From assembly GCA_949293335.1 (NCBI GenBank), contig CASFDA010000031.1:1-64000 (forward strand): DNA of 64,000 nucleotides. Direction: 5' to 3'. This DNA comes from an uncultured Spirochaetales bacterium. Lineage in GTDB: Bacteria; Spirochaetota; Spirochaetia; Sphaerochaetales; Sphaerochaetaceae. The notes beneath the pieces were generated by a model. It was not told the origin of the DNA and ran no database searches. It was given only the letters and a program-made list of their open reading frames with translations. Both the position numbers and the translations under genes were made by a program. Shown one piece after another: positions 16,661 to 25,954 of the stretch (positions are counted from its first letter, which is position 1; each line of letters opens with the position of its first letter).

Positions 16661-17998
16661 ATGAACAGAGATTATCTTTTGAGGGAAAAACCACTGAAGG
16701 CAATACTGATACTTGCCCTTCCTATGATAGCAGGAAATTTTTTCCAGCAGTTCTATACGATGGCTGACTCGATGATCGTGGGTCGCCTTGTAGGAGAAGA
16801 GGCACTGGCTGCCATCGGAGCATCGTACGCACTCACCACTGTATTCATTTCAATCGCAATCGGAGGTGGAGTCGGCTCTTCTGTCATAACAAGCCGGGCA
16901 TTCGGAGCCGGGGACTTTCAGAAAGTAAAGAACAGTGCAACGACAGCGATAATAACGTTTGTACTCATCGGCTGTATACTGATGGGAGTCGGACTACTCT
17001 TCGCAGAAGAGATCCTCCTGTTGCTCAATACTCCCCTATTGATACTTGATGAGGCAACCACATATCTTGGTATCTACTTCATGGGATTGCCATTTCTGTT
17101 CCTTTACAATGTCCTGGCATCGATATTCAATGCACTAGGGCGTTCTAAAGTTCCTCTATATCTCCTGATTTTCTCATCATCCCTGAATATCATTCTGGAT
17201 ATTATCATGGTAGGTCCTCTGGGAATGGGTGTTGCAGGAGCTGCCTGGGCAACCCTGATAAGCCAAGGCATATCCGCGCTGATTTCACTTTTTGTAATGA
17301 CAAGGCTTCTTTCGACATATGAGAGCGCGGACAGAGGCAGATTCAGGTCAGATCTGATTGCATCAATGGCGGCAATTGCACTCCCTTCAATATTACAGCA
17401 AGCCACGATATCCATCGGCATGATGCTCGTGCAGTCTGTAGTCAATTCGTTCGGAGCAAGCATGCTCGCAGGATATTCGGCGGGAATGCGGATAGAGAGC
17501 ATTGCGGTGGTCCCCTTCTCCCAGCTTGGCAATGCAATGTCATCATATGCTGCGCAGAACATAGGAGCAAAGCAGGAAGAACGGGTCAGCCTCGGATACA
17601 GGAAGGCACACCTCATAGTATTCTCATCGGCAATTGTGTGCTGCATCATTCTCGAGCTTTTCCATGATGGACTTATAAACCTTTTTCTGGAAAACGGATC
17701 AGCAGAGGCCCTCGCAACTGGCTCAAGCTATCTGAAATTCATCGGATTCTTCTTCGTATTCATCGGGCTTAAAATGATTACAGATGGACTGCTCCGCGCA
17801 TATGGGAAAATGAAAGCATTCACAAGCGCGAACATCCTCAATCTCACATTCCGTGTCGCGTTCTCTTTCGTGATGGCACCCATCTATGGAATTTCGATGG
17901 TCTGGGTCGCACTCCCCGTCGGCTGGATAATCAACTATGTCGTCAGTTTCACTGCCCTGATGTATTACAAAAGAAAAGGTACGCTACTTGTAAAGTAA
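16661..17998 (+). CDS. MATE-family efflux transporter
   Basis: This cation-coupled multidrug exporter has about 12 transmembrane helices. Family landmarks include PMIAGNFFQQFYTMADSMIV near the start and LPSILQQATISIGMMLVQSV at the second half. The sequence after the ATG at 16661 (MNRDYLLREKPLKAILILALP) matches the normal N-terminus of the family; the open frame extends to 16562 without support. No good ribosome site is visible. The substrate cannot be read from the sequence. It ends 40 bases before the ECF ATPase gene, so read-through between them is possible. Confidence 0.92.
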   Translation: MNRDYLLREKPLKAILILALPMIAGNFFQQFYTMADSMIVGRLVGEEALAAIGASYALTTVFISIAIGGGVGSSVITSRAFGAGDFQKVKNSATTAIITFVLIGCILMGVGLLFAEEILLLLNTPLLILDEATTYLGIYFMGLPFLFLYNVLASIFNALGRSKVPLYLLIFSSSLNIILDIIMVGPLGMGVAGAAWATLISQGISALISLFVMTRLLSTYESADRGRFRSDLIASMAAIALPSILQQATISIGMMLVQSVVNSFGASMLAGYSAGMRIESIAVVPFSQLGNAMSSYAAQNIGAKQEERVSLGYRKAHLIVFSSAIVCCIILELFHDGLINLFLENGSAEALATGSSYLKFIGFFFVFIGLKMITDGLLRAYGKMKAFTSANILNLTFRVAFSFVMAPIYGISMVWVALPVGWIINYVVSFTALMYYKRKGTLLVK

Positions 17999-18038
17999 AA
18001 ATATTGAAATTTACTTTACAATACCGTACTATCTCTCT

Positions 18039-18767
18039 ATGCACACATTAACTGTCGACAATCTTTCCCTCAGTGCGGGAAAGAACAAGATACTTGAAAA
18101 TATCAGTTTTGCATCGTCGGGAGGTGAAATAACTCTCGTTGCCGGGAAAAACGGATCTGGAAAATCAATACTCCTAAAGACGATAAAAGGGTTGTGCAGA
18201 GAAAGTAGCGGCTCCATTTCTCTCGATTCCGAGAAGCTCTCATCAAAGGAAAGGATGCGCAAAATTGCACTCTGCTTCCAGGACTCGATGCTCCAAACTG
18301 TAGGCAGAACTGTGAAAAAGGACATACAGTTCGGACTCGAGAATCTGAATCTCAGGAAAGAGGAGATAGACAGGAGACTTGAAACGACAATAAAAGAATT
18401 CTCCCTATCTCCAGTCGCAGACAAGGATCCTGTCATCCTTTCCGGAGGAGAGAGGAAGAAAGCAGCGATCGCTGCTGTAATCGCGATGGATGAAGATGTG
18501 ATCCTCCTCGATGAACCCCTCGGAAACCTGGACTGGCCATCCGCGGTTACTGTAATAAACACACTCGAGATGCTTAAAAAACGCGGCAAGAACATAATCA
18601 TCGTCAGCCATGAGGCAGAAAAACTACTTGCAATCACAGACAGATGTGTAGTCCTTGCTGATGGGAAGAGTGTATATACCGGATCTTCAGAGAGTGCTAT
18701 ACCCTACCTCCGGGCAAACGGTGTATTCGTACCGGATGTGCCATTTGGCATGCTGAGGTGGAATTGA
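18039..18767 (+). CDS. ECF transporter ATPase (EcfA-like)
   Basis: This is the ATP-binding subunit of an energy-coupling-factor vitamin transporter: Walker A GKNGSGKS (about residue 39), Q-loop CFQDSM, signature LSGGERKKAAIA, Walker B VILLDEPLGNLDWPS. Most ECF modules use two different ATPases; only one is present here, so it may act as a homodimer or pair with another encoded elsewhere. The T-component gene begins at its stop codon (TGATG). No substrate-binding S component lies in the window. Confidence 0.88.
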   Translation: MHTLTVDNLSLSAGKNKILENISFASSGGEITLVAGKNGSGKSILLKTIKGLCRESSGSISLDSEKLSSKERMRKIALCFQDSMLQTVGRTVKKDIQFGLENLNLRKEEIDRRLETTIKEFSLSPVADKDPVILSGGERKKAAIAAVIAMDEDVILLDEPLGNLDWPSAVTVINTLEMLKKRGKNIIIVSHEAEKLLAITDRCVVLADGKSVYTGSSESAIPYLRANGVFVPDVPFGMLRWN

Positions 18768-19426
18768 TGGGACACCCGATACTGAACCTGATTTCCCTTC
18801 TCCTGTTTTCGCTCTCCGCAACATCCGGGAAAGAACATGCCCTGCTTGTCTCTTCATCGCTGCTTGTCATCCTTTTTCTGGTGGCGAGAAGAAAGGCAAC
18901 GAGGAAATCCAGTATCTCGAGAGGGCTCATATATCTCCTTTTGTTCATCCTCATCTCGAATCTGATAATCTCGAAGGATGCGTATTATTCGCTCCATCAG
19001 GCCCTGGAATTCGCAACACTTGTAATTGCGTCCATGATGTTCTCCATCCTTACATATCCTGATGAGCTTTCTTCCAGTCTGGGCAATTTCCTCCATCCTT
19101 TTTTAGGCAAAAGAGGCTACAGCGTCGCATCCTCTGCAATGCTCTCGCTATACATGATCCCTCGCATCATGCAGAAGGGGCAGATCATGCTCGATGCAAG
19201 AAAGGCAAGGAACATGAGCTTCATGCGTCATCCGGTAAAAACTATCGGAGAGTATTCGGAAAGCCTAATCACATCACTGATCGATGAATGCAAAGTCATG
19301 GAAGAGGCTCTCTCTTCAAGAGCATTCAGGCCAGATGTCAAACGCTACGGCAAGAAGATCAGATTTCTGGATACACTTCCGCTGATTCTGACTGTAATAT
19401 TCTTCGTGTGGACAAGAGTGAACTGA
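18767..19426 (+). CDS. ECF transporter T component (EcfT/CbiQ-like)
   Basis: This is the transmembrane coupling subunit of an ECF importer, with four to five hydrophobic segments. It has the two cytoplasmic coupling motifs of the family, ARKARN (first Ala-Arg motif) and SSRAFRP (second), which dock on the ATPase. A GTG at 18758 is possible, but the ATG at 18767 overlaps the ATPase stop and has GAGG eight bases upstream. It overlaps the following folate enzyme gene by 19 bases. The S component is not here. Confidence 0.85.
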   Translation: MGHPILNLISLLLFSLSATSGKEHALLVSSSLLVILFLVARRKATRKSSISRGLIYLLLFILISNLIISKDAYYSLHQALEFATLVIASMMFSILTYPDELSSSLGNFLHPFLGKRGYSVASSAMLSLYMIPRIMQKGQIMLDARKARNMSFMRHPVKTIGEYSESLITSLIDECKVMEEALSSRAFRPDVKRYGKKIRFLDTLPLILTVIFFVWTRVN

Positions 19427-19917
19427 GAAAAGAGGCAAGGAGGAGACTTCTCGCCATTTCCAAAGAAGAAAAAGATAAGGAAAGCAGAAGCATATGCGGA
19501 GAGATCTCATCACTGGATGTATATAAGAACAGCAGATGGGTTCTCCTTTACTCTCCTCTTCCTGACGAAGTCGACATATCATATCTCTTTGACGATGAGA
19601 GGGTCCTATTCCCATATATAGATGGCCCTGATATGCATTTTGCCCCACCTCCGCTTGAGAAAGGGAAATTCGGCATTCCAGAACCAATAGAGAAAAGGCC
19701 TATTGAGTTTGACAGCGCCATACTTATCGCGCCCGGCCTTGCTTTCACAGAAGATAAATTCCGTCTCGGAAGGGGATTAGGCTATTACGACAGGTACTTG
19801 AAGAAGATGAGGGGGAAAATATATGCCGTAGGGGTGGTCTTCTCACCTCTCTACGGCATGTCTTTCAAACCTTACGACTCAGACGAGCCTTTTGACCTTG
19901 TACTCAAAGGGACCTGA
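19408..19917 (+). CDS. 5-formyltetrahydrofolate cyclo-ligase
   Basis: This enzyme converts 5-formyl-THF to 5,10-methenyl-THF with ATP, returning the storage folate to one-carbon metabolism. The hallmark nucleotide-binding motif LGRGLGYYDRYL is near residue 127, with KSELRKEARRRL at the start. I chose the GTG at 19408, which gives 170 residues and a normal N-terminus; the frame opens earlier, inside ecfT. Its overlap with the T-component gene hints that the ECF system may import a folate. Its 3' end overlaps the convergent nfnB gene by 14 bases. Confidence 0.92.
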   Translation: MDKSELRKEARRRLLAISKEEKDKESRSICGEISSLDVYKNSRWVLLYSPLPDEVDISYLFDDERVLFPYIDGPDMHFAPPPLEKGKFGIPEPIEKRPIEFDSAILIAPGLAFTEDKFRLGRGLGYYDRYLKKMRGKIYAVGVVFSPLYGMSFKPYDSDEPFDLVLKGT

Positions 19918-21373
19918 GATATTCGTTCATGCTCCTTGCAGCCCTTCGTCCTTCGCCCATTGCGAGGATCACAGTTGCTGCTCCGAGTACGATATCTCCG
20001 CCAGCCCATACTTTGTCCATGCTGGTCTTGCCGTTCTCGTCAACGATGAAATTACCTCTCGAATTGACCTCTATCTCATCTGTAGTGAGCTTGATGAGAG
20101 GATTCGAGGCATTTCCTATAGCGACAATGACCTCATCATACGGGACGACGTAATCACTTCCTTCAACCTCGACAGGTCTTCTTCTGCCATCTTTTCCTAC
20201 ATCCCCGAGGACACACTTCCTGATCTTCAGCCCACTTACCTTGCCATTCTCATCTCCGATGATCTCCACAGGCTGACTGAGCATGATGATATTGCATCCC
20301 TCTTCAACAGCGTGTTCGATCTCCTCCTTCCTCGCAGGCATCTCCTCACGTGTTCGTCTGTAGACAATATCAACTCTCTCAGCTCCGAGCCTCAGTGCAG
20401 TACGGGCGGCATCCATAGCGACATTTCCACCGCCGAGGACCGCAACCCTCTTTGCAAGATACTCAGGCGTATGGCTGTCCTTTCTGTCATAGGCCTTCAT
20501 CAGATTGGATCTGGTGAGATATTCGTTTGCACTCAGGACACCTACGAGATTCTCTCCAGGTATTCCCATGAACTTCGGAAGCCCTGCCCCGCTACCAATG
20601 AAGATCGCATCGAACCCATCTTCGTCAAGCAATTCATAGATAGTCCTGGTCCTTCCGATAAGAACGTTCTTCTCGATCCTGACACCCATCTTCCCGAGCT
20701 TGTCCATCTCCTTCTCCACAAGTTTCTTCGGAAGACGGAATTCAGGAATTCCATAACTCAAGACACCTCCCGTCTTGTGGAGTGCTTCGAACATCACAAC
20801 CTCGTGTCCTTCTCTCCTGAGATCAACAGCTGCGGAAATAGAGGCCGGACCCGATCCGACTACCGCAACTTTATGCCCTGTAGGAGCAGAAACAGGAGGA
20901 ACTTCCGCGTCCTTGTTCCAATCCGCGACAAAACGTTCGATCCTTCCGATAGCAACTGCCTTATCGACATCCTTCAATGCCTTTCCGAGAGTACAATACT
21001 TCTGGCACTGCACCTCCTGAGGACACACGCGACCGCAGATCGCGGGCAGAATCGAAGAGGAAGAAATGACTTCGTATGCACCTTTATGATCGCCTTTAGC
21101 GACCCGTGAAATGAAAGACGGGATATCAATGGATACCGGGCACCCCTCGACACACGGCTTGTTCTTGCAATCAAGACATCGTGATGCTTCCGCCATGGCC
21201 ATGCTCTCTGTGTATCCCAGTGCAACCTCGTTCATGTTGGAAATCCTTTCCTTCGGATCCTGACTTGGCATCTCCTGATGCGCTATCGCCATCCTCTCTT
21301 TCGGAGTAAGGGTCTTTCCTTTTATCTCATTGAGGATCTTCTTTGCCTCTCCATCCATTTCATTGATGTTCAT
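19904..21373 (-). CDS. nfnB: NfnB: NADPH-binding large subunit of the NADH-ferredoxin:NADP+ oxidoreductase
   Basis: This is the large, GltD-like subunit of the flavin-based electron-bifurcating enzyme that couples reduced ferredoxin and NADH to NADP+ reduction. It shows two N-terminal cysteine clusters for [4Fe-4S] centres (CLDCKNKPCVEGCP and CGRVCPQEVQCQKYC), an FAD-binding VVGSGPASISAAVDLRREGH, and an NADPH-binding VLGGGNVAMDAARTALR. The ATG at 21373 overlaps the stop of the small-subunit gene (ATGA). Alone it could be called a glutamate synthase small subunit, but the pairing with the gene upstream argues for Nfn. Confidence 0.9.
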   Translation of the reverse strand: MNINEMDGEAKKILNEIKGKTLTPKERMAIAHQEMPSQDPKERISNMNEVALGYTESMAMAEASRCLDCKNKPCVEGCPVSIDIPSFISRVAKGDHKGAYEVISSSSILPAICGRVCPQEVQCQKYCTLGKALKDVDKAVAIGRIERFVADWNKDAEVPPVSAPTGHKVAVVGSGPASISAAVDLRREGHEVVMFEALHKTGGVLSYGIPEFRLPKKLVEKEMDKLGKMGVRIEKNVLIGRTRTIYELLDEDGFDAIFIGSGAGLPKFMGIPGENLVGVLSANEYLTRSNLMKAYDRKDSHTPEYLAKRVAVLGGGNVAMDAARTALRLGAERVDIVYRRTREEMPARKEEIEHAVEEGCNIIMLSQPVEIIGDENGKVSGLKIRKCVLGDVGKDGRRRPVEVEGSDYVVPYDEVIVAIGNASNPLIKLTTDEIEVNSRGNFIVDENGKTSMDKVWAGGDIVLGAATVILAMGEGRRAARSMNEYLRSL

Positions 21374-22218
21374 GCCTCTCCCTCCTTGATGCCGTATTCG
21401 GCGTGGCATCGGTGATGCATCTCTCCTTCAAACTCTCTGAATGTCCTCTGCCTGGACATCAGATTCTGCCAGTCAACCTGATGGGCATCGAACTCAGGAC
21501 CATCGACACATACGAACTTTGTCTTCCCACCGATTGACACACGACAACCTCCGCACATTCCCGTTCCATCGATCATTATGGTATTGAGCGAAGCGATAGT
21601 GGGCGTCGAATACTTGAGCGTCAGTTCGGATGCGGCCCTCATCATGACAGCAGGTCCGATGACAACGACCAGATCTGGCTTTTCTGAAACAAGGAGTTCT
21701 TCGAGAGGCATTGTCACAAGTCCTTTCCTGCCATAAGAACCATCATCTGTCACGACAATGAGATCTTCATCAAGAGCCCGCATCTCCTCTTCTTCAATGA
21801 CAAGTGACTTGTTCCTCGCGCCAATGATGATCCTTATATCGTTTCCTTCTTCCTTCATCGCCTTTGCAATCGGATAGAGGGGAGCGACGCCAACACCACC
21901 GCCAACAAGTACGACTTTCCCATATTTCTTTATATCTGTGGGCCGTCCGAGAGGGCCTAGAACATTCTCTATCTCATCGCCTTCATTCATCATTGCGAGA
22001 CGGTGCGTTCCCTCCCCCACTGCCTGGAATACGATATCTATCGTACCCTTTTCCTTATCGCTGTCGGCAATCGTGAGAGGAATGCGCTCCTCAAAATCGC
22101 CACCTTTCTGGATGATCACGAACTGACCTGCTTTCCTTTCCCTTGCTATCATGGGACACGACAGGGTGAAGCGGAAAACTTCTGGAGAGAGTTTCTCCTT
22201 TCTCAATATCCTGTACAT
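21370..22218 (-). CDS. nfnA: NfnA: FAD/NAD(H)-binding small subunit of the NADH-ferredoxin:NADP+ oxidoreductase
   Basis: This 282-residue ferredoxin-NADP reductase-like subunit binds FAD and NAD(H) and carries one iron-sulfur cluster. RIPLTIAD is the flavin-binding region, VLVGGGVGVAPLYPIAKAM the pyridine-nucleotide region, and the C-terminal GTGMCGGCRVSIGG with KFVCVDGPEFDAH supplies the cluster ligands, the classic NfnA/PyrK-like ending. It is the first gene of the nfnAB pair, with a 4-base overlap, and is divergent from the polymerase gene. Confidence 0.9.
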   Translation of the reverse strand: MYRILRKEKLSPEVFRFTLSCPMIARERKAGQFVIIQKGGDFEERIPLTIADSDKEKGTIDIVFQAVGEGTHRLAMMNEGDEIENVLGPLGRPTDIKKYGKVVLVGGGVGVAPLYPIAKAMKEEGNDIRIIIGARNKSLVIEEEEMRALDEDLIVVTDDGSYGRKGLVTMPLEELLVSEKPDLVVVIGPAVMMRAASELTLKYSTPTIASLNTIMIDGTGMCGGCRVSIGGKTKFVCVDGPEFDAHQVDWQNLMSRQRTFREFEGEMHHRCHAEYGIKEGEA

Positions 22219-22337
22219 CTGTTCTCCTCGGAAAAAAATATACCTACTTAAATATCACGATTTTACCATATACAACAACGATGGAAAACAAACAAAGACC
22301 AACGCATTTACCCACCTATGGGCTATATTCTACAAGT

Positions 22338-23798
22338 ATGGAGAAAAGGACATATATCGCTATCGATCTGAAATCATTCTATGCTTCTGTAGAGTGCCGG
22401 GAGAGGAATCTCAATCCCCTTGATGTGAATTTGGTCGTCGCGGACAGTGAAAGAAGCAGCAAGACAATATGCCTTGCCGTGACACCTGCGCTCAAAGAGC
22501 ATGGGATAAAAAGTAGGTCCCGCCTTTTTGAAATCGAAGAGAAAGTGAGAAAGATAAATGAGCAGAGGAAAGCAAATTACCGACATGAATTCAGAGGATC
22601 ATCCTATTCGAAAGCAGAACTCCAGAGAGACAGATCGCTTTCCCTGGCTTATATCACAGCTCGCCCGAGAATGGCTCTCTACATAGAATACAGTTCGAGA
22701 ATTTATGAAATATATCTCCGTTTCGTATCAGCGGAAGACATACACGTTTACTCAATTGACGAGGTATTCATAGATGCAAGCGATTATCTGAACGCCCTTG
22801 GAATAAGCAGCGAGGAATTTGCAAGAAGGATAATACGGGAGATATTCAGCGAAACGGGAATAACCGCAACAGCAGGCATTGGAGAGAACCTTTACCTTGC
22901 AAAAATTGCTATGGACATCATGGCAAAGAAGACAGAAGCCGATGAATACGGAGTGAGGATCAGCACGCTTGATGAAATGAGCTACAGGAAGAAACTGTGG
23001 GATCATACACCCATCACAGATTTCTGGCGAGTCGGAAAAGGATATGCCAGGCGTCTTGAAGAGCACAGAATCTTCACTATGGGGGATATAGCCAGGACAT
23101 CAATCGAGAATGAAGCACTTCTGTTCAGGCTCTTCGGCATCAACGCAGAACTGCTGATCGATCATGCATGGGGTTACGAGCCTTGCACGATGAAAGATAT
23201 AAAAGAATACCACCCTGAAGAGAAAAGCATATCATCAGGGCAAGTTCTCCAGACTCCATATGATTATGAGAAGGCAATGCTTGTCGTGAAGGAAATGGCC
23301 GATGCCCTCGCATTCTCACTCTCCGAGAAAAACCTTCTGACAGATCAGATAGCGCTTTCCGTCGGATATGACATTGAGAATCTGAAAGATCCTGAGGTTG
23401 TATATGAAAATAAAATTGATCTGGTTGAAGACTATTATGGAAGAATCATTCCAAAAGGGGCACACGGAAGCATATACCTTGGAAGGATGACATCCTCATC
23501 ACGCCTGATAATGAAAAAGGCTGAAGAATTATTCAGGAGAATCATCTCAGAGGATCTCCTTGTAAGGAGATTCTGCATCACTGCCCTTGACGTGAGAAAA
23601 AGAGGTCTTGATGGAACGCAGCTGGAACTCTTTCCAGAGGATGACGGAAATGATGAAGAGAAGGAAGAAAGCCTCAAGAAGGCGGCTATCGAAATAAAGA
23701 GGAAATATGGGAAGAATGCAATACTGCGCCTGATGGACTTTGAAGAAGGCGCGACGGCAAAGGAGAGGAACAAACAGATCGGAGGGCACAAGGCGTGA
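22338..23798 (+). CDS. Y-family DNA polymerase (UvrX/UmuC-like)
   Basis: This translesion polymerase has the catalytic motifs IAIDLKSFYASVECRERN near the N-terminus and YSIDEVFIDASDYL about residue 140. The fingers/thumb region has TATAGIGENLYLAKIAMDIMAKK, and a little-finger domain follows. The C-terminal LDGTQLELFPEDD resembles the beta-clamp-binding QLxLF. The ATG at 22338 (MEKRTYIAID) fits the family; the frame opens at 22281, and neither start has a clear ribosome site. The next gene, a YolD-like protein, overlaps it by 4 bases, the arrangement seen with UvrX/YqjW in Firmicutes. Confidence 0.9.
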   Translation: MEKRTYIAIDLKSFYASVECRERNLNPLDVNLVVADSERSSKTICLAVTPALKEHGIKSRSRLFEIEEKVRKINEQRKANYRHEFRGSSYSKAELQRDRSLSLAYITARPRMALYIEYSSRIYEIYLRFVSAEDIHVYSIDEVFIDASDYLNALGISSEEFARRIIREIFSETGITATAGIGENLYLAKIAMDIMAKKTEADEYGVRISTLDEMSYRKKLWDHTPITDFWRVGKGYARRLEEHRIFTMGDIARTSIENEALLFRLFGINAELLIDHAWGYEPCTMKDIKEYHPEEKSISSGQVLQTPYDYEKAMLVVKEMADALAFSLSEKNLLTDQIALSVGYDIENLKDPEVVYENKIDLVEDYYGRIIPKGAHGSIYLGRMTSSSRLIMKKAEELFRRIISEDLLVRRFCITALDVRKRGLDGTQLELFPEDDGNDEEKEESLKKAAIEIKRKYGKNAILRLMDFEEGATAKERNKQIGGHKA

Positions 23799-24202
23799 GA
23801 GGAAAATATGACGACATACTGAATATGCCACGTCCTGAGATGAAACATGACCGCATGCCAAGAAAAGCAAGGGCTGTCCAGTTTTCACCTTTCGCAGCTC
23901 TTTCGGGACATGAAGAGGCAATCAGGGAAAGAGAAAGGAGCACAGAACCTTTCAGGGCACTCGACGAGAACGAGAAAGCCATACTCGACGAGAAGTTCTC
24001 CTCCCTTTCTTCCGGAGACTACTTCACAGTCACCTACTTTGAAAAAGACAGGAAGAAAGATGGAGGGAAATATATAAAGGAAGTCGCAAGACTATTGAAG
24101 ACAGATGCTGAGAAAATGGAACTCGTCATTCAGGAAGGAAGACGGATACCAATTCAAAACATCATCTCCATCTCCCCTCTTCATACTCCGCTTGAACCAT
24201 AG
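23795..24202 (+). CDS. YolD-like protein
   Basis: This 135-residue protein shows the N-terminal signature MPRKARAVQFSPFAALSGHEE that typifies YolD-like partners of UvrX-type polymerases. A small beta-rich domain follows (DYFTVTYFEKDRKKDGGKYI, IPIQNIISI). A GTG start overlaps the polymerase stop (GTGA). It probably modulates the polymerase, as proposed for YolD proteins. Its 3' end overlaps the convergent asnB by 22 bases. Confidence 0.85.
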   Translation: MRGKYDDILNMPRPEMKHDRMPRKARAVQFSPFAALSGHEEAIRERERSTEPFRALDENEKAILDEKFSSLSSGDYFTVTYFEKDRKKDGGKYIKEVARLLKTDAEKMELVIQEGRRIPIQNIISISPLHTPLEP

Positions 24203-25767
24203 TTCGGGAGAACACGGGCAGAAGGGTCGGAGACATTGCAGTTCTTCCACGTCGGATTGGGCATCCAGAAGCCAGGGATCATATCAGATCCACCAGGATA
24301 GTAATGCTCGAATATCATGCGGTAAAGAAGAGATTCGGCAGTGAACGGCCTTCCTTTCTCAGGATATTTCAGACACTCCTTCTTCCAGTCCTTTCCCTCG
24401 AAGAACTTCTCCGCATACTCCTTCAGATCATCCGCCAGACTGTGGCCTACCGCATCGCTAAATGCCGCCTTATCCCTCCAGAGAATGGAATCAGGGAGAT
24501 ACGTACCGTCATCAAATGCCTTTCGCAGGAGGTATTTTCCATGGCCTGTGTGATTCATCTTCATTTCAGGATCTATAGAAAGGACATAAGATGCAAAATC
24601 AAGGTCTCCGAATGGAACACGTGCCTCTATGCTGTTGTCCGCAATGCATCTGTCAGCACGCAGAACATCATATGCATAAAGCTCGCGTACCCTCTTCTGG
24701 CTCTCTTTCTCAAATGCATCTGCGTCAGGAGCGAAATCTGTATACTTGTAACCGAAGAGTTCATCTGAAACTTCACCTGTCAGGAGAACACGGACATCAG
24801 TATTCTTATGTATGTACTTGCAGATAAGGTACATGCCCATGCTCGCCCTTATAGTAGTGATGTCATAAGTTGCAAGTGACGCTATTACCTCTTCGAGCGA
24901 TGAAATCACATCATTGCGCGTTATGACTACTTCTGTGTGATCACTGGAAAGATAGGATGCGACGATCTTCGCATATTTTGCATCAATCGCATCCTTGTCC
25001 ATTCCGATTGCGAATGTCCTTATCTTTTTTCCGAGCAATCGGCTTGCAATAGAACAAACAAGGGAACTGTCGAGACCGCCAGAAAGGAGAAAGCCAAGAG
25101 GGACATCTGAATCCAGCCTTTTCTCAACACCAGCAATCAGCCTTGTGCGTATGCCTTCCGTGATCTCTTCCTCACTGCCTTTCACAACTTCCTTGACCTC
25201 TCCGATATCTCTGTAGCGATAAAACGAACCTTGCTTGTAATAACATCCCGGAGGAAATGGTCTCACGTCGTTTATGAAAGGAAACAGCAGACAGGCCTCA
25301 CTTGCAAATGCAATCTTCCCCTTCTTGTCATAACCATAGAAAAGCGGTCTGATACCGATAGGATCGCGTGCAGCGATCAATCCTTCTTCACTGGAATATA
25401 TCACTGAGGCATACTCAGCATCGAGCTTTCCGAATGTATCTGTACCATATTCCATGTACATGGGATTCAGGATCTCGCAGTCAGAATCCGATGAGAATAC
25501 ATATCCCTTCTTTTCCAGATTTTTCTTCTCTTTTCTGAAACCATAGAATTCCCCATTGGTCACACTGACCAGATGGCCCAGATGGAACGGTTGCATTCCC
25601 CTTGAATCGGGACCCATTATCGATAGGCGCTGGAAAGCTATGAAACCGCCATCAGGGAGAGCTTCTATCCTCTCATCATCCGGTCCTCGCCGTCTTGTCT
25701 TCCTGAGGATGCCCTTCACTTCCTCCAAGCAAAGCTCATCTCCCTCATATGCAAATACAGTACACAT
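24181..25767 (-). CDS. asnB: Asparagine synthase (glutamine-hydrolysing)
   Basis: This enzyme makes asparagine from aspartate, ATP and glutamine. After Met comes the catalytic Cys2 (MCTVFAYEGD) of the glutaminase domain. The synthetase domain has the PP-loop LLSGGLDSSLVCSIA at about residue 235 and a later EVSDELFGY. I chose the ATG at 25767 because removal of Met exposes the nucleophile and AGGAG lies 8 bases upstream; the frame extends to 25869 but covers a leader hairpin. About 528 residues, the normal size. Confidence 0.93.
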   Translation of the reverse strand: MCTVFAYEGDELCLEEVKGILRKTRRRGPDDERIEALPDGGFIAFQRLSIMGPDSRGMQPFHLGHLVSVTNGEFYGFRKEKKNLEKKGYVFSSDSDCEILNPMYMEYGTDTFGKLDAEYASVIYSSEEGLIAARDPIGIRPLFYGYDKKGKIAFASEACLLFPFINDVRPFPPGCYYKQGSFYRYRDIGEVKEVVKGSEEEITEGIRTRLIAGVEKRLDSDVPLGFLLSGGLDSSLVCSIASRLLGKKIRTFAIGMDKDAIDAKYAKIVASYLSSDHTEVVITRNDVISSLEEVIASLATYDITTIRASMGMYLICKYIHKNTDVRVLLTGEVSDELFGYKYTDFAPDADAFEKESQKRVRELYAYDVLRADRCIADNSIEARVPFGDLDFASYVLSIDPEMKMNHTGHGKYLLRKAFDDGTYLPDSILWRDKAAFSDAVGHSLADDLKEYAEKFFEGKDWKKECLKYPEKGRPFTAESLLYRMIFEHYYPGGSDMIPGFWMPNPTWKNCNVSDPSARVLPNYGSSGV

Positions 25768-25786
25768 ACATAAGCTCCTGATAAAG

Positions 25787-25850
25787 AAAAGGGCGTCGGG
25801 AGAAGAGGATGCATCTACACCCTGTTTCTCCTGACGCCCTTGTCCGGATA
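25787..25850 (-). promoter_or_regulatory. Leader hairpin upstream of asnB
   Basis: A 14-bp near-perfect stem (GGGCGTC-x-GGAGAA with TTCTCC-x-GACGCCC, one G-T pair) with a loop of about 21 bases lies in the asnB leader. On the minus strand it is followed by TTTTCTTT and then the asnB ribosome site. It looks like an intrinsic terminator used as an attenuator. I see no T-box sequence or other sensor upstream. Confidence 0.6.
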
Positions 25851-25915
25851 TAGGAGGGAATTTATACAAAAAACTGAAATAGTGGAAGAGGAGAACAGGA
25901 AATTTGCATCAAATA

Positions 25916-25945
25916 TTGACAAAAATAAGGAGAGAAAGCTAGAAA
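25916..25945 (+). promoter_or_regulatory. Promoter of pyrG
   Basis: TTGACA (25916-25921, consensus) and TAGAAA (25940-25945) are spaced by 18 bases. Transcription would start at or next to the GGG at 25950-25952. Confidence 0.6.
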
Positions 25946-25954
25946 TAGCGGGAT

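Noticed and set aside
19892-21109. A 405-codon plus-strand frame opposite nfnB
   Set aside because: It is the complement shadow of a gene with clear cofactor motifs; the translation is low-complexity with no domain.
25770-25869. N-terminal extension of asparagine synthase
   Set aside because: It would cover the leader hairpin and bury the catalytic Cys2; the ATG at 25767 has a good ribosome site.
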